Shown: piece after piece, positions 1 to 6,765 of the stretch | Position numbering within the stretch: the first letter of the stretch is position 1 | Layout: each line of letters begins with the position of its first letter | From: Eggerthellaceae bacterium | GTDB lineage: Bacteria; Actinomycetota; Coriobacteriia; Coriobacteriales; Eggerthellaceae | Reading direction: 5' to 3' | DNA: 10,981 nt | Assembly (NCBI GenBank): GCA_017559045.1 | Contig: JAFYTB010000058.1 | Span: 1 to 10,981, forward strand | Notes under the pieces: model-generated | Databases searched by the model: none | What the model was told of the DNA's origin: nothing | What the model saw: only the letters and a program-made list of their open reading frames with translations | Position numbers and translations under genes: made by a program

Positions 1-14
1 CCCGCAATTGCGGG
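1..14. terminator. Palindromic hairpin at window edge, possible terminator
   Basis: The first 14 bases form a perfect palindrome (CCCGC, AATT, GCGGG), giving a 5-bp GC stem with a 4-nt loop. It lies about 65 nt downstream of the stop codon of the minus-strand gene at 79-834, so it could terminate that operon. The T-run expected for that strand would lie left of base 1 and is not visible. On the plus strand the following sequence is only weakly T-rich. Confidence 0.4.
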
Positions 15-78
15 CTCGTTTGCATTTTGGGGCGAGTTGCTTCTGGGAGCGAGGTGCGTTCAGGTTTTGGCTGGGCTC

Positions 79-834
79 TTACTCCTGCACTTCGTGCAAC
101 GCTTCGCTGATGGAGAACTGAAGATCCTCGGCCAGGTTGACGAGGCGGTGCAGGTAATACTGAGCGGTCGTGAGGTGTTCGTGCTCGCGGGAAAGCTCCT
201 CGTGGCGACCTCGAAGCTGGTCGAGCTGGGCGCGCTCCTCGACGTTTTCCTTGGCGTTGGTCGAGGGGTGGCCGATCATCTTCAGTGCTCGCTGAATGAG
301 CTGATTGCCGATGAAATAGCCAGCTGCACCGCCAGCGATGCACGGGATCAAGCCCAGTGCGAATTGGCGGGCGAGGAATGCCATCATCAGGCCGACAATC
401 ACGCCTCCGTAGATGGGCCAAATGCCACGAGAGAGATTGCTGCCGTTCGTCTTCTTGCGAAGCGAGGTGAAATCGATCTCGGTCTGCTTTTTGTCGATCA
501 TGCATGCCTGATAGCGCGTCTCGATATCGCTCGAAATGCCCTCGACCCAGTCGACGGTTTCGTCGAGCAGATCCATTTCTGCCTTGAGCGCATCAACGAT
601 GGGGCGGATGTCTGCGGCATCCATGGTCCACAGGGTATCCTTGAGCTTTTCGACGCCTTCGCCTTCAGGCTCGGTGCTGAAATCGCCTTTTTCATATGCT
701 TCAGCGAGCGCGCGAATGGCCTGATGCTCGCTTTTAATAAGAGCGAGATTGGTCTCGCCGATGGTGGTGTTGTCCACGATCCCTCCAATGTGGCGCAATT
801 CAATGATGTCGGTGAGCGAACCGACGGAGATCAT
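79..834 (-). CDS. Hypothetical two-TM membrane protein with flanking coiled coil
   Basis: I do not recognise this 251-residue protein and assign no function. Residues 1-130 are hydrophilic and helical, rich in Glu, Asp and Lys. Two closely spaced hydrophobic segments follow at about 138-156 and 159-180, separated by only a few residues, so they probably form a hairpin in the membrane. Residues 195-225 are highly charged with heptad-like Leu spacing and look like a coiled coil. There is no signal peptide, so both ends are probably cytoplasmic. It ends in TAA. The ATG at 832-834 is preceded by a short AGG four bases away and a GGAG further upstream, so the ribosome site is only moderate. It starts 24 bp after the stop of the SanA-like gene on the same strand, which suggests one transcript. 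A longer open frame on the opposite strand covers the same bases but has no family features. Confidence 0.65.
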   Translation of the reverse strand: MISVGSLTDIIELRHIGGIVDNTTIGETNLALIKSEHQAIRALAEAYEKGDFSTEPEGEGVEKLKDTLWTMDAADIRPIVDALKAEMDLLDETVDWVEGISSDIETRYQACMIDKKQTEIDFTSLRKKTNGSNLSRGIWPIYGGVIVGLMMAFLARQFALGLIPCIAGGAAGYFIGNQLIQRALKMIGHPSTNAKENVEERAQLDQLRGRHEELSREHEHLTTAQYYLHRLVNLAEDLQFSISEALHEVQE

Positions 835-858
835 TGTACCTGTAATGCTCCGTTGGAG

Positions 859-1533
859 TTAGCCATTTGTGACGTCGCCCGACTGCTGTAGCGAAATGGG
901 ATCACCGACAAAGGTCGACTCCGGTTGGACGAGCGATTTGAAGAAGTCCTTCGTTCGGGCAGCTGCTTCGCGCGTGCTGAACCAAGGCTGGCCGCCATAG
1001 AGACGAGCTTCGCTCGGTACGCCAACAGCTTCGAGGCCGAGGCTATGGGCGATGTAGAGCGAGCGATAAAGGTGGTAAGTCTGGGTAGCTACGACGATGC
1101 GCTCGCACCCGAATACATGCTTTGCGCGATACATGCTGTCGTATGTTGCGAAGCCGGCATGGTCGCAGAAGATGTCCTCGGAGGGAATGCCCAAATTCAC
1201 CAGATAGCGCTTCATGGCTTCGACTTCGTTGTTGGTGGGCGTACCGTTGTCCCCGCTGACGATGATCTTGGGTGCTGCGCCGGCGGCATAAAGCGCGGCA
1301 CCGCAGTCGAGTCTATCTTGCAGAACATGGGAGGGTTGTCCGTTGGGGTAGACCTGTGCGCCGAGAACGACGATGGCGTCAGCTTGATAGCTGGCAACTT
1401 CCTCGGTTTTCTTCAGATCGTTAACTGTTGTGCCCAGGACAATTGCGTTGGTTCCTGCCAGCAGGAGGACGGCTGCTGCTACGCCCGAGACGGCTATTCC
1501 CAAAGCCTTGCCAGTCAGTTTTCCTATGCTCAT
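859..1533 (-). CDS. SanA/YdcF-family (DUF218) membrane-anchored protein
   Basis: This 224-residue protein has one N-terminal hydrophobic segment (about 11-33) followed by a DUF218-type domain. Visible family motifs are DAIVVLGA at 52-59, the PS-x-x-L-x-x-RL region near 67-75, IVSGDNG at 91-97 followed by an NNEVEAM stretch, and a TQTYHLYRS motif at 150-158. The E. coli homologue SanA (239 aa) affects envelope permeability and vancomycin exclusion; the biochemical role of the family is poorly defined. Topology suggests an N-terminal anchor with the domain outside the membrane. I chose the ATG at 1531-1533 because GGAG lies seven bases upstream; the frame could extend 16 codons further, but without a ribosome site. 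It is the first gene of a minus-strand pair and is divergent from the epimerase-fusion gene. The family assignment is solid; the physiological role here is inferred only by homology. Confidence 0.85.
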   Translation of the reverse strand: MSIGKLTGKALGIAVSGVAAAVLLLAGTNAIVLGTTVNDLKKTEEVASYQADAIVVLGAQVYPNGQPSHVLQDRLDCGAALYAAGAAPKIIVSGDNGTPTNNEVEAMKRYLVNLGIPSEDIFCDHAGFATYDSMYRAKHVFGCERIVVATQTYHLYRSLYIAHSLGLEAVGVPSEARLYGGQPWFSTREAAARTKDFFKSLVQPESTFVGDPISLQQSGDVTNG

Positions 1534-1647
1534 GAATATCTCCGCTGTGTTGATTTGCGTGTGGTGAAGGTAGGGTAGCACGGAGGTGTGGACGATTTAT
1601 GGGTTGGGTCGAGGGCTTGATGATGGAGTGAGGGTGGGCTTGCCTAT

Positions 1648-1677
1648 TTGGCGACAGTCGAGGCTGAGGCGTACAAT
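1648..1677 (+). promoter_or_regulatory. Candidate sigma-70-type promoter for the epimerase-fusion gene
   Basis: TTGGCG at 1648-1653 (4 of 6 to consensus) and TACAAT at 1672-1677 (5 of 6) are separated by 18 bp. Transcription would start near 1684, about 25 nt before the ATG at 1708, leaving room for the ribosome site at 1697-1702. This supports the ATG at 1708, because the in-frame TTG at 1648 would fall inside the promoter. Confidence 0.5.
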
Positions 1678-1707
1678 GGGGGAGATCTTTTTGCGGAAGG
1701 AGAGCGC

Positions 1708-3237
1708 ATGCAGCGTCTGGTGCTTGACGTCGATGGCGTGGTAGAGCTTGAGCGTCGAATTGCCGATAGCGGAGTAACTCTTGAGGAGCTTATGCGACGT
1801 GCGGGTCGTGCTGTGGCCAACGCCGCTTTGGCGGCTCATGAGCGCGGTCGTTTCGCATTGGAGATTTCCGAAGACCAGCCTCTTGACCTTATGGGTATGT
1901 GCGGCTCCTGCCAAATAAGCCAGTGTGTCGCTCGACGTGCTTGCGGAAGTGGTCTTCCTTTTGCGTTGCCTCGCGTGGTGATTTTTGCCGGAGCTGGCAA
2001 CAACGGTGGAGACGGCTGGATTGCCGCGGAAGTGCTTGCGGGGGCAGGCTGCGATGTGGTGCTTTTCTCCCCGAAGTCGGCTGAAGCTCTTAGTGCTGAG
2101 CCTGTTCGAGGAGAGGCCTTGCGCATCATGGGGCGCTTGGGTCGCGATCCTCTGCTAGAGACGCTTCGAGTTGAAGCACAGCCCGATGAGGCTGTAGTTT
2201 CTGCGGCTCTTACGCATGCTGACGTTGTCATTGACGCGTTGCTGGGCATCGGCTTTTCAGGAGCTGAGCTGCGCGCGCCGCTGGGTGCGTGGGTCGCGGC
2301 AATCAATGAAGCGCGCGAGCGAGGCGTGCTGGTTGTTGCGGCCGATGTTCCCAGTGGCATGAACGCCCAGACGGGCGACCTTGCCGACCCCGCAGTTCGC
2401 GCCGATGTGACGGTGACCATGCTCGCATGTAAGCCCGGCATGCTGCTGCCGAAGTCCGCGGAGTGGATGGGCAAGCTTGTCTATGCGAATTTGGGCATGG
2501 GGATGCAGGGGCTTCGTCAGCATGTGCCTGAGGGCAAGACGGTTGAGGATTTCAGCCGTCGTCAGATGCTTGATGAACTCGGCATGCATCTGAACAGGTT
2601 CTTTAGACCTGAGCATATAGCGGCTTCGCATAAACCGTCTTTTGGGTCGAGCTTCCCTTCGAGGGCGGCCGAGATCGGGACGGCTCAGCGCAAGGAGATG
2701 GAGGAAGCCCTTCTCGCTCCTTGTTGCGCGCCGACCTTTGCCGAGCCTGAGTCGGTTGCCTGCTCCGATTCGATGTCGATGAACGCGGAGCCTGCGCTCG
2801 ACTCACTCCCTGTGCTTGCGTCTGGCGTTGCTCCTGCGCCCGCACCTCCGATGAGCTTCTCCGTTGGGAAGACGGCAGATTTGCGCGACATGCTCGAGGA
2901 GCTGGATGCGCCATTTTCGACGATGCTTCTCGAGCTCATCGATGCGCGTGGTTTGACGGATGCGCAGGTATACAAGCGTGCGGGCATGAGCCGCCAGCTG
3001 TTCTCCAAGATTCGCAGCTCGGTTAGCTATCGTCCTCTTAAGAAGACGGTTCTTGCACTCGCCATTGCTCTCGAGCTCTCGCTCGATGAGACCGAGGAGC
3101 TTTTGGCTCGTGCGGGATTTGCGCTTTCCCGCTCCAGTAAGGCGGACGTTATTGTCGAGTACTTCATCGAGCGCGGGGTTTACGACATCATGGTTATCAA
3201 CGAGGCTTTGTTCTCGTTCGATCAGCCTTTGCTGTAG
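1708..3237 (+). CDS. NAD(P)H-hydrate epimerase domain fused to XRE-like C-terminal module
   Basis: The protein is 509 residues. Residues 1 to about 265 form a YjeF_N domain, the epimerase that interconverts R and S forms of hydrated, damaged NAD(P)H. Visible signatures are LMRRAGRAVA (29-38), the loop NNGGDG (98-103), DALLGIG (176-182), DVPSG (213-217) and a CKPGMLLPKS segment near 241-250. Residues 65-79 carry C-x2-C-x4-C-x5-C, an apparent insertion just before the NNGGDG loop. Residues 265-382 are an Ala/Pro/Ser-rich linker. Residues 383-509 form a compact all-helical domain resembling an XRE-type HTH (TDAQVYKRAGM then SRQLFSKIRS), ending in FDQPLL. In many bacteria the epimerase is fused to an ADP-dependent dehydratase; that kinase-like domain is absent here. 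The start is ATG 1708, with AAGGAG five bases upstream; an in-frame TTG 20 codons earlier has no support. The epimerase call is firm, DNA binding by the tail is inference. Confidence 0.88.
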   Translation: MQRLVLDVDGVVELERRIADSGVTLEELMRRAGRAVANAALAAHERGRFALEISEDQPLDLMGMCGSCQISQCVARRACGSGLPFALPRVVIFAGAGNNGGDGWIAAEVLAGAGCDVVLFSPKSAEALSAEPVRGEALRIMGRLGRDPLLETLRVEAQPDEAVVSAALTHADVVIDALLGIGFSGAELRAPLGAWVAAINEARERGVLVVAADVPSGMNAQTGDLADPAVRADVTVTMLACKPGMLLPKSAEWMGKLVYANLGMGMQGLRQHVPEGKTVEDFSRRQMLDELGMHLNRFFRPEHIAASHKPSFGSSFPSRAAEIGTAQRKEMEEALLAPCCAPTFAEPESVACSDSMSMNAEPALDSLPVLASGVAPAPAPPMSFSVGKTADLRDMLEELDAPFSTMLLELIDARGLTDAQVYKRAGMSRQLFSKIRSSVSYRPLKKTVLALAIALELSLDETEELLARAGFALSRSSKADVIVEYFIERGVYDIMVINEALFSFDQPLL

Positions 3238-3287
3238 GGATGGTCTAAGGATGCGCTTGCCTGCGGGCGACGCTGGGGGAGGTTTTC

Positions 3288-3683
3288 ATGCGAAGTGCTA
3301 CACGTAGAGTTCGAAATGCTTTGATTGCCTATGCCATCGTGTGGCTGCTTTCCGTCGTCGCTTTCTGGACGATAACGAGCGGAAGCGATGCGATGGGCTA
3401 CTCGCTTGTGTTCATCTGGTTGCTCAATCCTGCGGCGATTGTCGTGGCGTCTCTCTGCGCATCAATGAAGGAGTGGCCGGGCTTTGCTGCCTTGCTGTTG
3501 GCGGCGGGATGCGGCCTTCTGTATATGCTGCTTTCTTATCTGACCTTTACGCTGGGCAATATCTTCTATACGGGCAACATCAGCGCTCCTGATCCGATGC
3601 TCTTCGTTGTAGGCGCTCTTGCCTCCGTCATCGGAATGCTTATTGGGCGCGTGTTGGCGAAACGTCGCGAAGCTCGCAAATAG
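3288..3683 (+). CDS. Small four-TM membrane protein, function unknown
   Basis: This 131-residue protein has four predicted membrane segments at about 11-29, 37-58, 65-87 and 104-124. Its Arg-rich N-terminus (residues 2-9) and its Lys/Arg-rich C-terminus (125-131) suggest both ends face the cytoplasm. I recognise no catalytic motif and no named family. The ATG at 3288 follows a strong purine-rich ribosome site, GGGGGAGG at 3275-3282, five bases upstream. It begins 50 bp after the epimerase-fusion gene on the same strand with no terminator between them, so cotranscription is likely. It could be a membrane partner of its neighbours or simply an unrelated small membrane protein. Confidence 0.8.
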   Translation: MRSATRRVRNALIAYAIVWLLSVVAFWTITSGSDAMGYSLVFIWLLNPAAIVVASLCASMKEWPGFAALLLAAGCGLLYMLLSYLTFTLGNIFYTGNISAPDPMLFVVGALASVIGMLIGRVLAKRREARK

Positions 3684-3803
3684 CCGTTTCTTGAGAGCTG
3701 TATAAGTGCCCTTGTTTCCGTCAAGCTGTGTGAGCATCGAGAATTCTAGATTTGCAATGTCCCCTGCCGGTTGACCTATTGATTTGAGGTTCGCCGTAAG
3801 CTG

Positions 3804-3823
3804 CAAGCACAAGGTTTTGCTTG
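3804..3823 (+). other. Small hairpin just upstream of the vWA gene ribosome site
   Basis: CAAGCA at 3804-3809 can pair with TGCTTG at 3818-3823 across an 8-nt loop. The stem ends four bases before the AAAGGGG ribosome site at 3828-3834. It may modulate translation of the vWA gene, but a 6-bp stem can arise by chance. I see no convincing promoter elsewhere in 3684-3840. Confidence 0.25.
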
Positions 3824-3840
3824 AGCGAAAGGGGTTTCTC

Positions 3841-4491
3841 ATGAAGAAGAATTTGACCGAGCTGGTATTCGTTATCGACCGCAGTGGCTCGATGGGCGGC
3901 ATGGAGCTGGACACCATTGGCGGTGTTAACGCGGTGCTCAAGAAGAATGCGGAAGCTGATGGCGACGCAGTTGTTTCCATCGTGCTGTTCGATCACGAAA
4001 CCAAGGTGCTCGTCGATCGTAAGCCGATTGCCGAGGTTAAGCCCCTGACCAGCGACGATTACACGGTTCGTGGAACCACGGCCCTTCTCGACGCAGTGGG
4101 CGGATCGGTGAAGTTTATCGAGCGTATCCAGCGTTATATGCCTGCTGACTATCAGCCCGAAAAGACCATCTTCGTCATCACCACCGACGGTTATGAGAAC
4201 GCAAGCCGTCGCTTCACGTACCGCGATATCAAGGGTCTTCTTGAGGCTAAGCAGAAGGATGGTTGGGAGTTCCTGTTCCTCGGGGCGAACATTGACGCTG
4301 AAGAGGAGGCCGAGCGACTGGGCATTTCCGCTGATCGCGCTGCGACCTATCTTGCGGATACCGAGGGCACCGGAGTTATGTACGGCGCTGTAGCTGAGGC
4401 AACCTGCTGCATGCGCATGGCGCCGATGGCTGCCTCCGTGGATGCTTCTTGGAAGAAGGACATCGATCGCGATAGGCACTCCCGCGGCTAG
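3841..4491 (+). CDS. Cytosolic von Willebrand factor A (vWA) domain protein
   Basis: Essentially the whole 216-residue protein is one vWA domain. The metal-ion-dependent adhesion site is intact: D-x-S-x-S at D13, S15 and S17, a Thr in RGTTALLDAVG (77-87), and Asp116 in ITTDG (113-117). There is no signal peptide or membrane segment, so it probably acts in the cytoplasm as a divalent-metal-dependent protein-binding module. The C-terminal part (145-190) contains FLGANIDA and a GISADRA segment typical of a compact vWA subgroup I recall from gut anaerobes. I chose ATG 3841 because AAAGGGG lies six bases upstream; an in-frame TTG at 3784 has no ribosome site. It is separated by 157 bp from the four-TM gene and may have its own promoter or belong to the same operon. 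The client is unknown; the neighbouring epimerase fusion is the obvious candidate by context only. Confidence 0.9.
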   Translation: MKKNLTELVFVIDRSGSMGGMELDTIGGVNAVLKKNAEADGDAVVSIVLFDHETKVLVDRKPIAEVKPLTSDDYTVRGTTALLDAVGGSVKFIERIQRYMPADYQPEKTIFVITTDGYENASRRFTYRDIKGLLEAKQKDGWEFLFLGANIDAEEEAERLGISADRAATYLADTEGTGVMYGAVAEATCCMRMAPMAASVDASWKKDIDRDRHSRG

Positions 4492-4510
4492 GTTCTAAGC
4501 GGGGAGCTAA

Positions 4511-4533
4511 CGGGCCGGCATAAAGCCGGCCCG
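4511..4533. terminator. Bidirectional hairpin terminator between convergent genes
   Basis: CGGGCCGGC at 4511-4519 and GCCGGCCCG at 4525-4533 form a perfect 9-bp GC stem with a 5-nt loop (ATAAA). It lies 20 bp after the vWA stop and 35 bp beyond the stop of the convergent CBS-domain gene, so it can serve both. The downstream T-run is weak on both strands, so it is not a textbook intrinsic terminator. Confidence 0.7.
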
Positions 4534-4567
4534 ACGTGTCTTTGGGTATGGTAAGGCGCATGTGCCT

Positions 4568-5317
4568 TTAACGCGTGGCGCGTGCAAGGCCGGCGTAGCA
4601 GCGGGTTTCCTTCGACAGCGTGGCAATATCCCATGCGGTGATGATTCCCAGAAGTCGTTCGGTCGGCTTGCCGTTCTCCGTGATGAAGATCATGCCGATG
4701 AGGTCTTCGCTGCGATCTGCCTCGTCGAACATGTCGGCGATATCAGTGGCGTATGTGTTTCGTCCGACAAAGCGGAAGGTTTCGCCCTGATGGCTCTCGA
4801 GCGGAAGGTACTGCTCGAGGTCGCGGAAGCGCATCTCGCTGTCGATGCGCAGCGTTTCGGCTTCGACGAGGCACTTCAGCAGAACGGTCTCGCTGAACAC
4901 GCCCACGACCTTTTCGTCTTTCAGAATGGGGATGTGGGAGAAGTTGCGCTCGAGCATTTCAGCCATGGTGGGTCTGACCAGGTCGTTGGTGGTTTTGGCA
5001 ATCACCTGCTTGCGACCCACCATGATGTGGTGGGCTTTGGCAGGATTCGTGATGTGATCGATGACGTTGCGCAGCGTCTCCAGCATGGCGTCGCTCGGTT
5101 CGACCGCATAGCTGCCGCTGATCTTTTCGCGGTGAGAGAGCAGATTGCGCACCTCGCGGCAGTAGTCTAGTTCGCTGCTGAGATGGCGGAATTCGCGTCG
5201 GCGGCCAAGCCAGGGGATAGGGGAGTTGCCCGCCTCGGGGAAAACTTCCTTGATATCCGATTCAAGCTGACGGTAGAGGTCGAGGAATTCTTCGACTTTG
5301 CTAAGCGCTGCGCTCAT
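4568..5317 (-). CDS. CBS-domain pair protein with helical N-terminal region
   Basis: The protein is 249 residues. Residues 1-85 are alpha-helical and hydrophilic and contain RNLLSH at 57-62. From about 88 two CBS motifs follow: the first spans roughly 88-150 (FSHIPILKDEKVVGVFSE at 126-143 is the typical strand-helix stretch), the second roughly 168-235 (MIFITENGK then LLGIITAWDI at 222-231). CBS pairs usually bind adenine nucleotides such as AMP, ATP or S-adenosylmethionine and regulate an attached or partner protein. No enzyme or transporter domain is attached, so it is probably a stand-alone sensor in the cytoplasm. The ATG at 5315-5317 has AGGAG six bases upstream (5324-5328). The gene is transcribed toward the vWA gene and divergently from the U32 gene. 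The ligand and partner cannot be read from the sequence. Confidence 0.88.
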   Translation of the reverse strand: MSAALSKVEEFLDLYRQLESDIKEVFPEAGNSPIPWLGRRREFRHLSSELDYCREVRNLLSHREKISGSYAVEPSDAMLETLRNVIDHITNPAKAHHIMVGRKQVIAKTTNDLVRPTMAEMLERNFSHIPILKDEKVVGVFSETVLLKCLVEAETLRIDSEMRFRDLEQYLPLESHQGETFRFVGRNTYATDIADMFDEADRSEDLIGMIFITENGKPTERLLGIITAWDIATLSKETRCYAGLARATR

Positions 5318-5379
5318 TGTGGTCTCCTGGGGCTGCGGCGATTCATCAAGAAGAAGATATCCTAGTTGCCCGTCCCAAG

Positions 5380-5398
5380 GAAGAATCTTCAGCTTGAA
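5380..5398. promoter_or_regulatory. Two overlapping short inverted repeats in divergent intergenic region
   Basis: GAAGA-A-TCTTC at 5380-5390 and TTCA-GCT-TGAA at 5388-5398 are perfect short inverted repeats that overlap by three bases. They lie in the 130-bp gap between the divergent CBS and U32 genes, where an operator would be expected. The arms are only 4-5 bp, so chance is a real possibility. Confidence 0.25.
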
Positions 5399-5435
5399 AG
5401 ATCGCTTGCTTGCCGCCGTGCTGTGCTATGAGTGT

Positions 5436-5441
5436 TAAGAT
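5436..5441 (+). promoter_or_regulatory. Candidate -10 element placing the start site at the U32 ATG
   Basis: TAAGAT fits the TAnnnT form of an actinobacterial -10 box. Six bases separate it from the ATG at 5448, so transcription would begin at the A of the start codon and give a leaderless mRNA. That would explain the lack of a ribosome site. I see no good -35 hexamer at the usual distance. Confidence 0.3.
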
Positions 5442-5447
5442 TTCCCT

Positions 5448-6734
5448 ATGTCTAATCAACCTATACATATGGAACTTCTCGCGCCAGCTGGCGGAATCGA
5501 GCAGCTCGAAGCGGCTATCCGCTTTGGCGCCGATGCCGTGTATCTTGCTGCCGACAAGTTTGGTATGCGCGCTCGCGCAACGAATTTTGCAATGACCGAG
5601 CTTCCGCGCGCCGTGGCGCTTGCCCACGCCGCTGGCGTGCAGGTGCATTTGACCTGCAACGTGCTCATGAACCCTGCCGACATTGATGAACTGCCGGCCT
5701 TTTTCCGTGCTGTTGAGGCTGCGGGTGTTGATGCGCTCATCATTTCCGACTTGGGCGCTTTCGCCCTGGCGCGCGAGCATGCACCCAGGGTCGATCTTCA
5801 CGTTAGTACTCAGGCTTCGGTTGCCAATGCCGCTGCGGCACGTGTGTGGCATTCGCTTGGCGCAAAGCGCATTGTGTGCGCACGCGAGATGAGCCTTGAT
5901 GACATTCGTCGTATGCGCGAGGAAACGCCGTCCGATCTTGAGATCGAAGCTTTCGTTCATGGCGCCATGTGCATGGCGGTTTCGGGTCGTTGCCTCATCA
6001 GCACGTACCTCACTGGCCGTTCGGGTAACAAGGGCCACTGCACCCAGCCTTGTCGTTGGAGCTATACGCTCGAAGAGGAGAAGCGTCCCGGCGAGCATTT
6101 CCCCATCGAGGAGGATGGCCGTGGCACCTTCATCATGAATGCCAAGGACATGAACATGCTGGCTCACCTGCGTGAGCTTGAGGCGGCGGGCGTGTCTTCT
6201 ATCAAGATTGAGGGTCGCAACAAGAAGGCCTTCTACGTCGCCAGCGTCGTGAGCGCGTATCGTCGCGTACTTGATGGTGAGCCGTGGGAGAACGTTGCCG
6301 TCGAGCTCGAGGATGTTTCGCATCGTCCTTATGGCACGGGTTTCTACTTTGAAGAGGCTGGTCAGGCTACGAATTACGATGGCTACGAGCAGCAGACCAT
6401 GCACGTGGCCGACGTGGTTGATTGCGAGGCGTCCCTCGGCATTGCTCCCTATCGCTTGGTGACGCGCTGCCGTAATCGTTATTGCGAGGGCGATGAGATC
6501 GAGATCCTTGCTCCGCGCCGCGCGGTGAAGACGCTGAAGATTCGCAACCTCACGTGGATTCCGTCCGCCTCTGAGGAGGATCCGCATCCGCGTCCGACGC
6601 CAGTTGCTGTTGCGAACCGCTCGTGCGACCACTACTACATTGACTGCGATGAGCCGATTGAGCCTGGTTCTTTCATCCGCATCCGCACATTCCGTCGCTC
6701 CGCCCGTCACGAGGATCCGCTGGCGAAGGCCTAA
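5448..6734 (+). CDS. U32-family protein, TrhP/YegQ-like tRNA hydroxylation protein
   Basis: This 428-residue protein carries the complete U32 signature at 167-185: E-x-F-x2-G-A-M-C-x4-S-G-R-C-L-I-S. The N-terminus (ELLAPAGG, 9-16) and the KIEGR motif (253-257) are also typical. Cys175, Cys182, Cys198 and Cys202 form the conserved four-cysteine set that in characterised U32 proteins binds an iron-sulfur cluster. Although historically called peptidases, E. coli YegQ (TrhP) and its Bacillus relatives act in prephenate-dependent 5-hydroxyuridine formation at tRNA position 34. Length matches the TrhP/YrrO group (about 420-450 aa) rather than the longer RlhA group. A small beta-rich C-terminal domain follows residue 330. 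The ATG at 5448 has no clear ribosome site, see the upstream -10 element; the next ATG (5469) is no better supported. The permease gene follows after 31 bp. Subfamily is inferred from length and motifs. Confidence 0.9.
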   Translation: MSNQPIHMELLAPAGGIEQLEAAIRFGADAVYLAADKFGMRARATNFAMTELPRAVALAHAAGVQVHLTCNVLMNPADIDELPAFFRAVEAAGVDALIISDLGAFALAREHAPRVDLHVSTQASVANAAAARVWHSLGAKRIVCAREMSLDDIRRMREETPSDLEIEAFVHGAMCMAVSGRCLISTYLTGRSGNKGHCTQPCRWSYTLEEEKRPGEHFPIEEDGRGTFIMNAKDMNMLAHLRELEAAGVSSIKIEGRNKKAFYVASVVSAYRRVLDGEPWENVAVELEDVSHRPYGTGFYFEEAGQATNYDGYEQQTMHVADVVDCEASLGIAPYRLVTRCRNRYCEGDEIEILAPRRAVKTLKIRNLTWIPSASEEDPHPRPTPVAVANRSCDHYYIDCDEPIEPGSFIRIRTFRRSARHEDPLAKA

Positions 6735-6765
6735 CGAAATAGCGTGTTAGATGAGGGGCGGGGGC

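Noticed and set aside
37..891. Long plus-strand open frame (284 codons) opposite the hypothetical membrane protein and the end of the SanA-like gene
   Set aside because: No ribosome site, no recognisable family, and it runs antisense into the well-supported SanA-like gene. The minus-strand frame has sensible membrane and coiled-coil structure and operon spacing.
1648..1707. Upstream TTG start for the epimerase fusion, adding 20 residues
   Set aside because: No ribosome site; it would lie within a good candidate promoter, and ATG 1708 has AAGGAG at ideal spacing.
3771..3802. Promoter TTGACC with TAAGCT upstream of the vWA gene
   Set aside because: Spacing is 20 bp and the -10 matches poorly, so I do not call it.
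3784..3840. Upstream TTG start for the vWA gene
   Set aside because: No ribosome site, and the added residues do not belong to the vWA fold. ATG 3841 has AAAGGGG six bases before it.
5346..6710. 454-codon minus-strand open frame opposite the U32 gene
   Set aside because: It is a GC-driven shadow frame. The plus strand carries the intact U32 signature and four cysteines, and the minus product has no coherent domain.
6751..6765. ATG start for the DASS permease five codons upstream
   Set aside because: No ribosome site precedes it, and its own codons contain the GAGGGG that serves GTG 6766.
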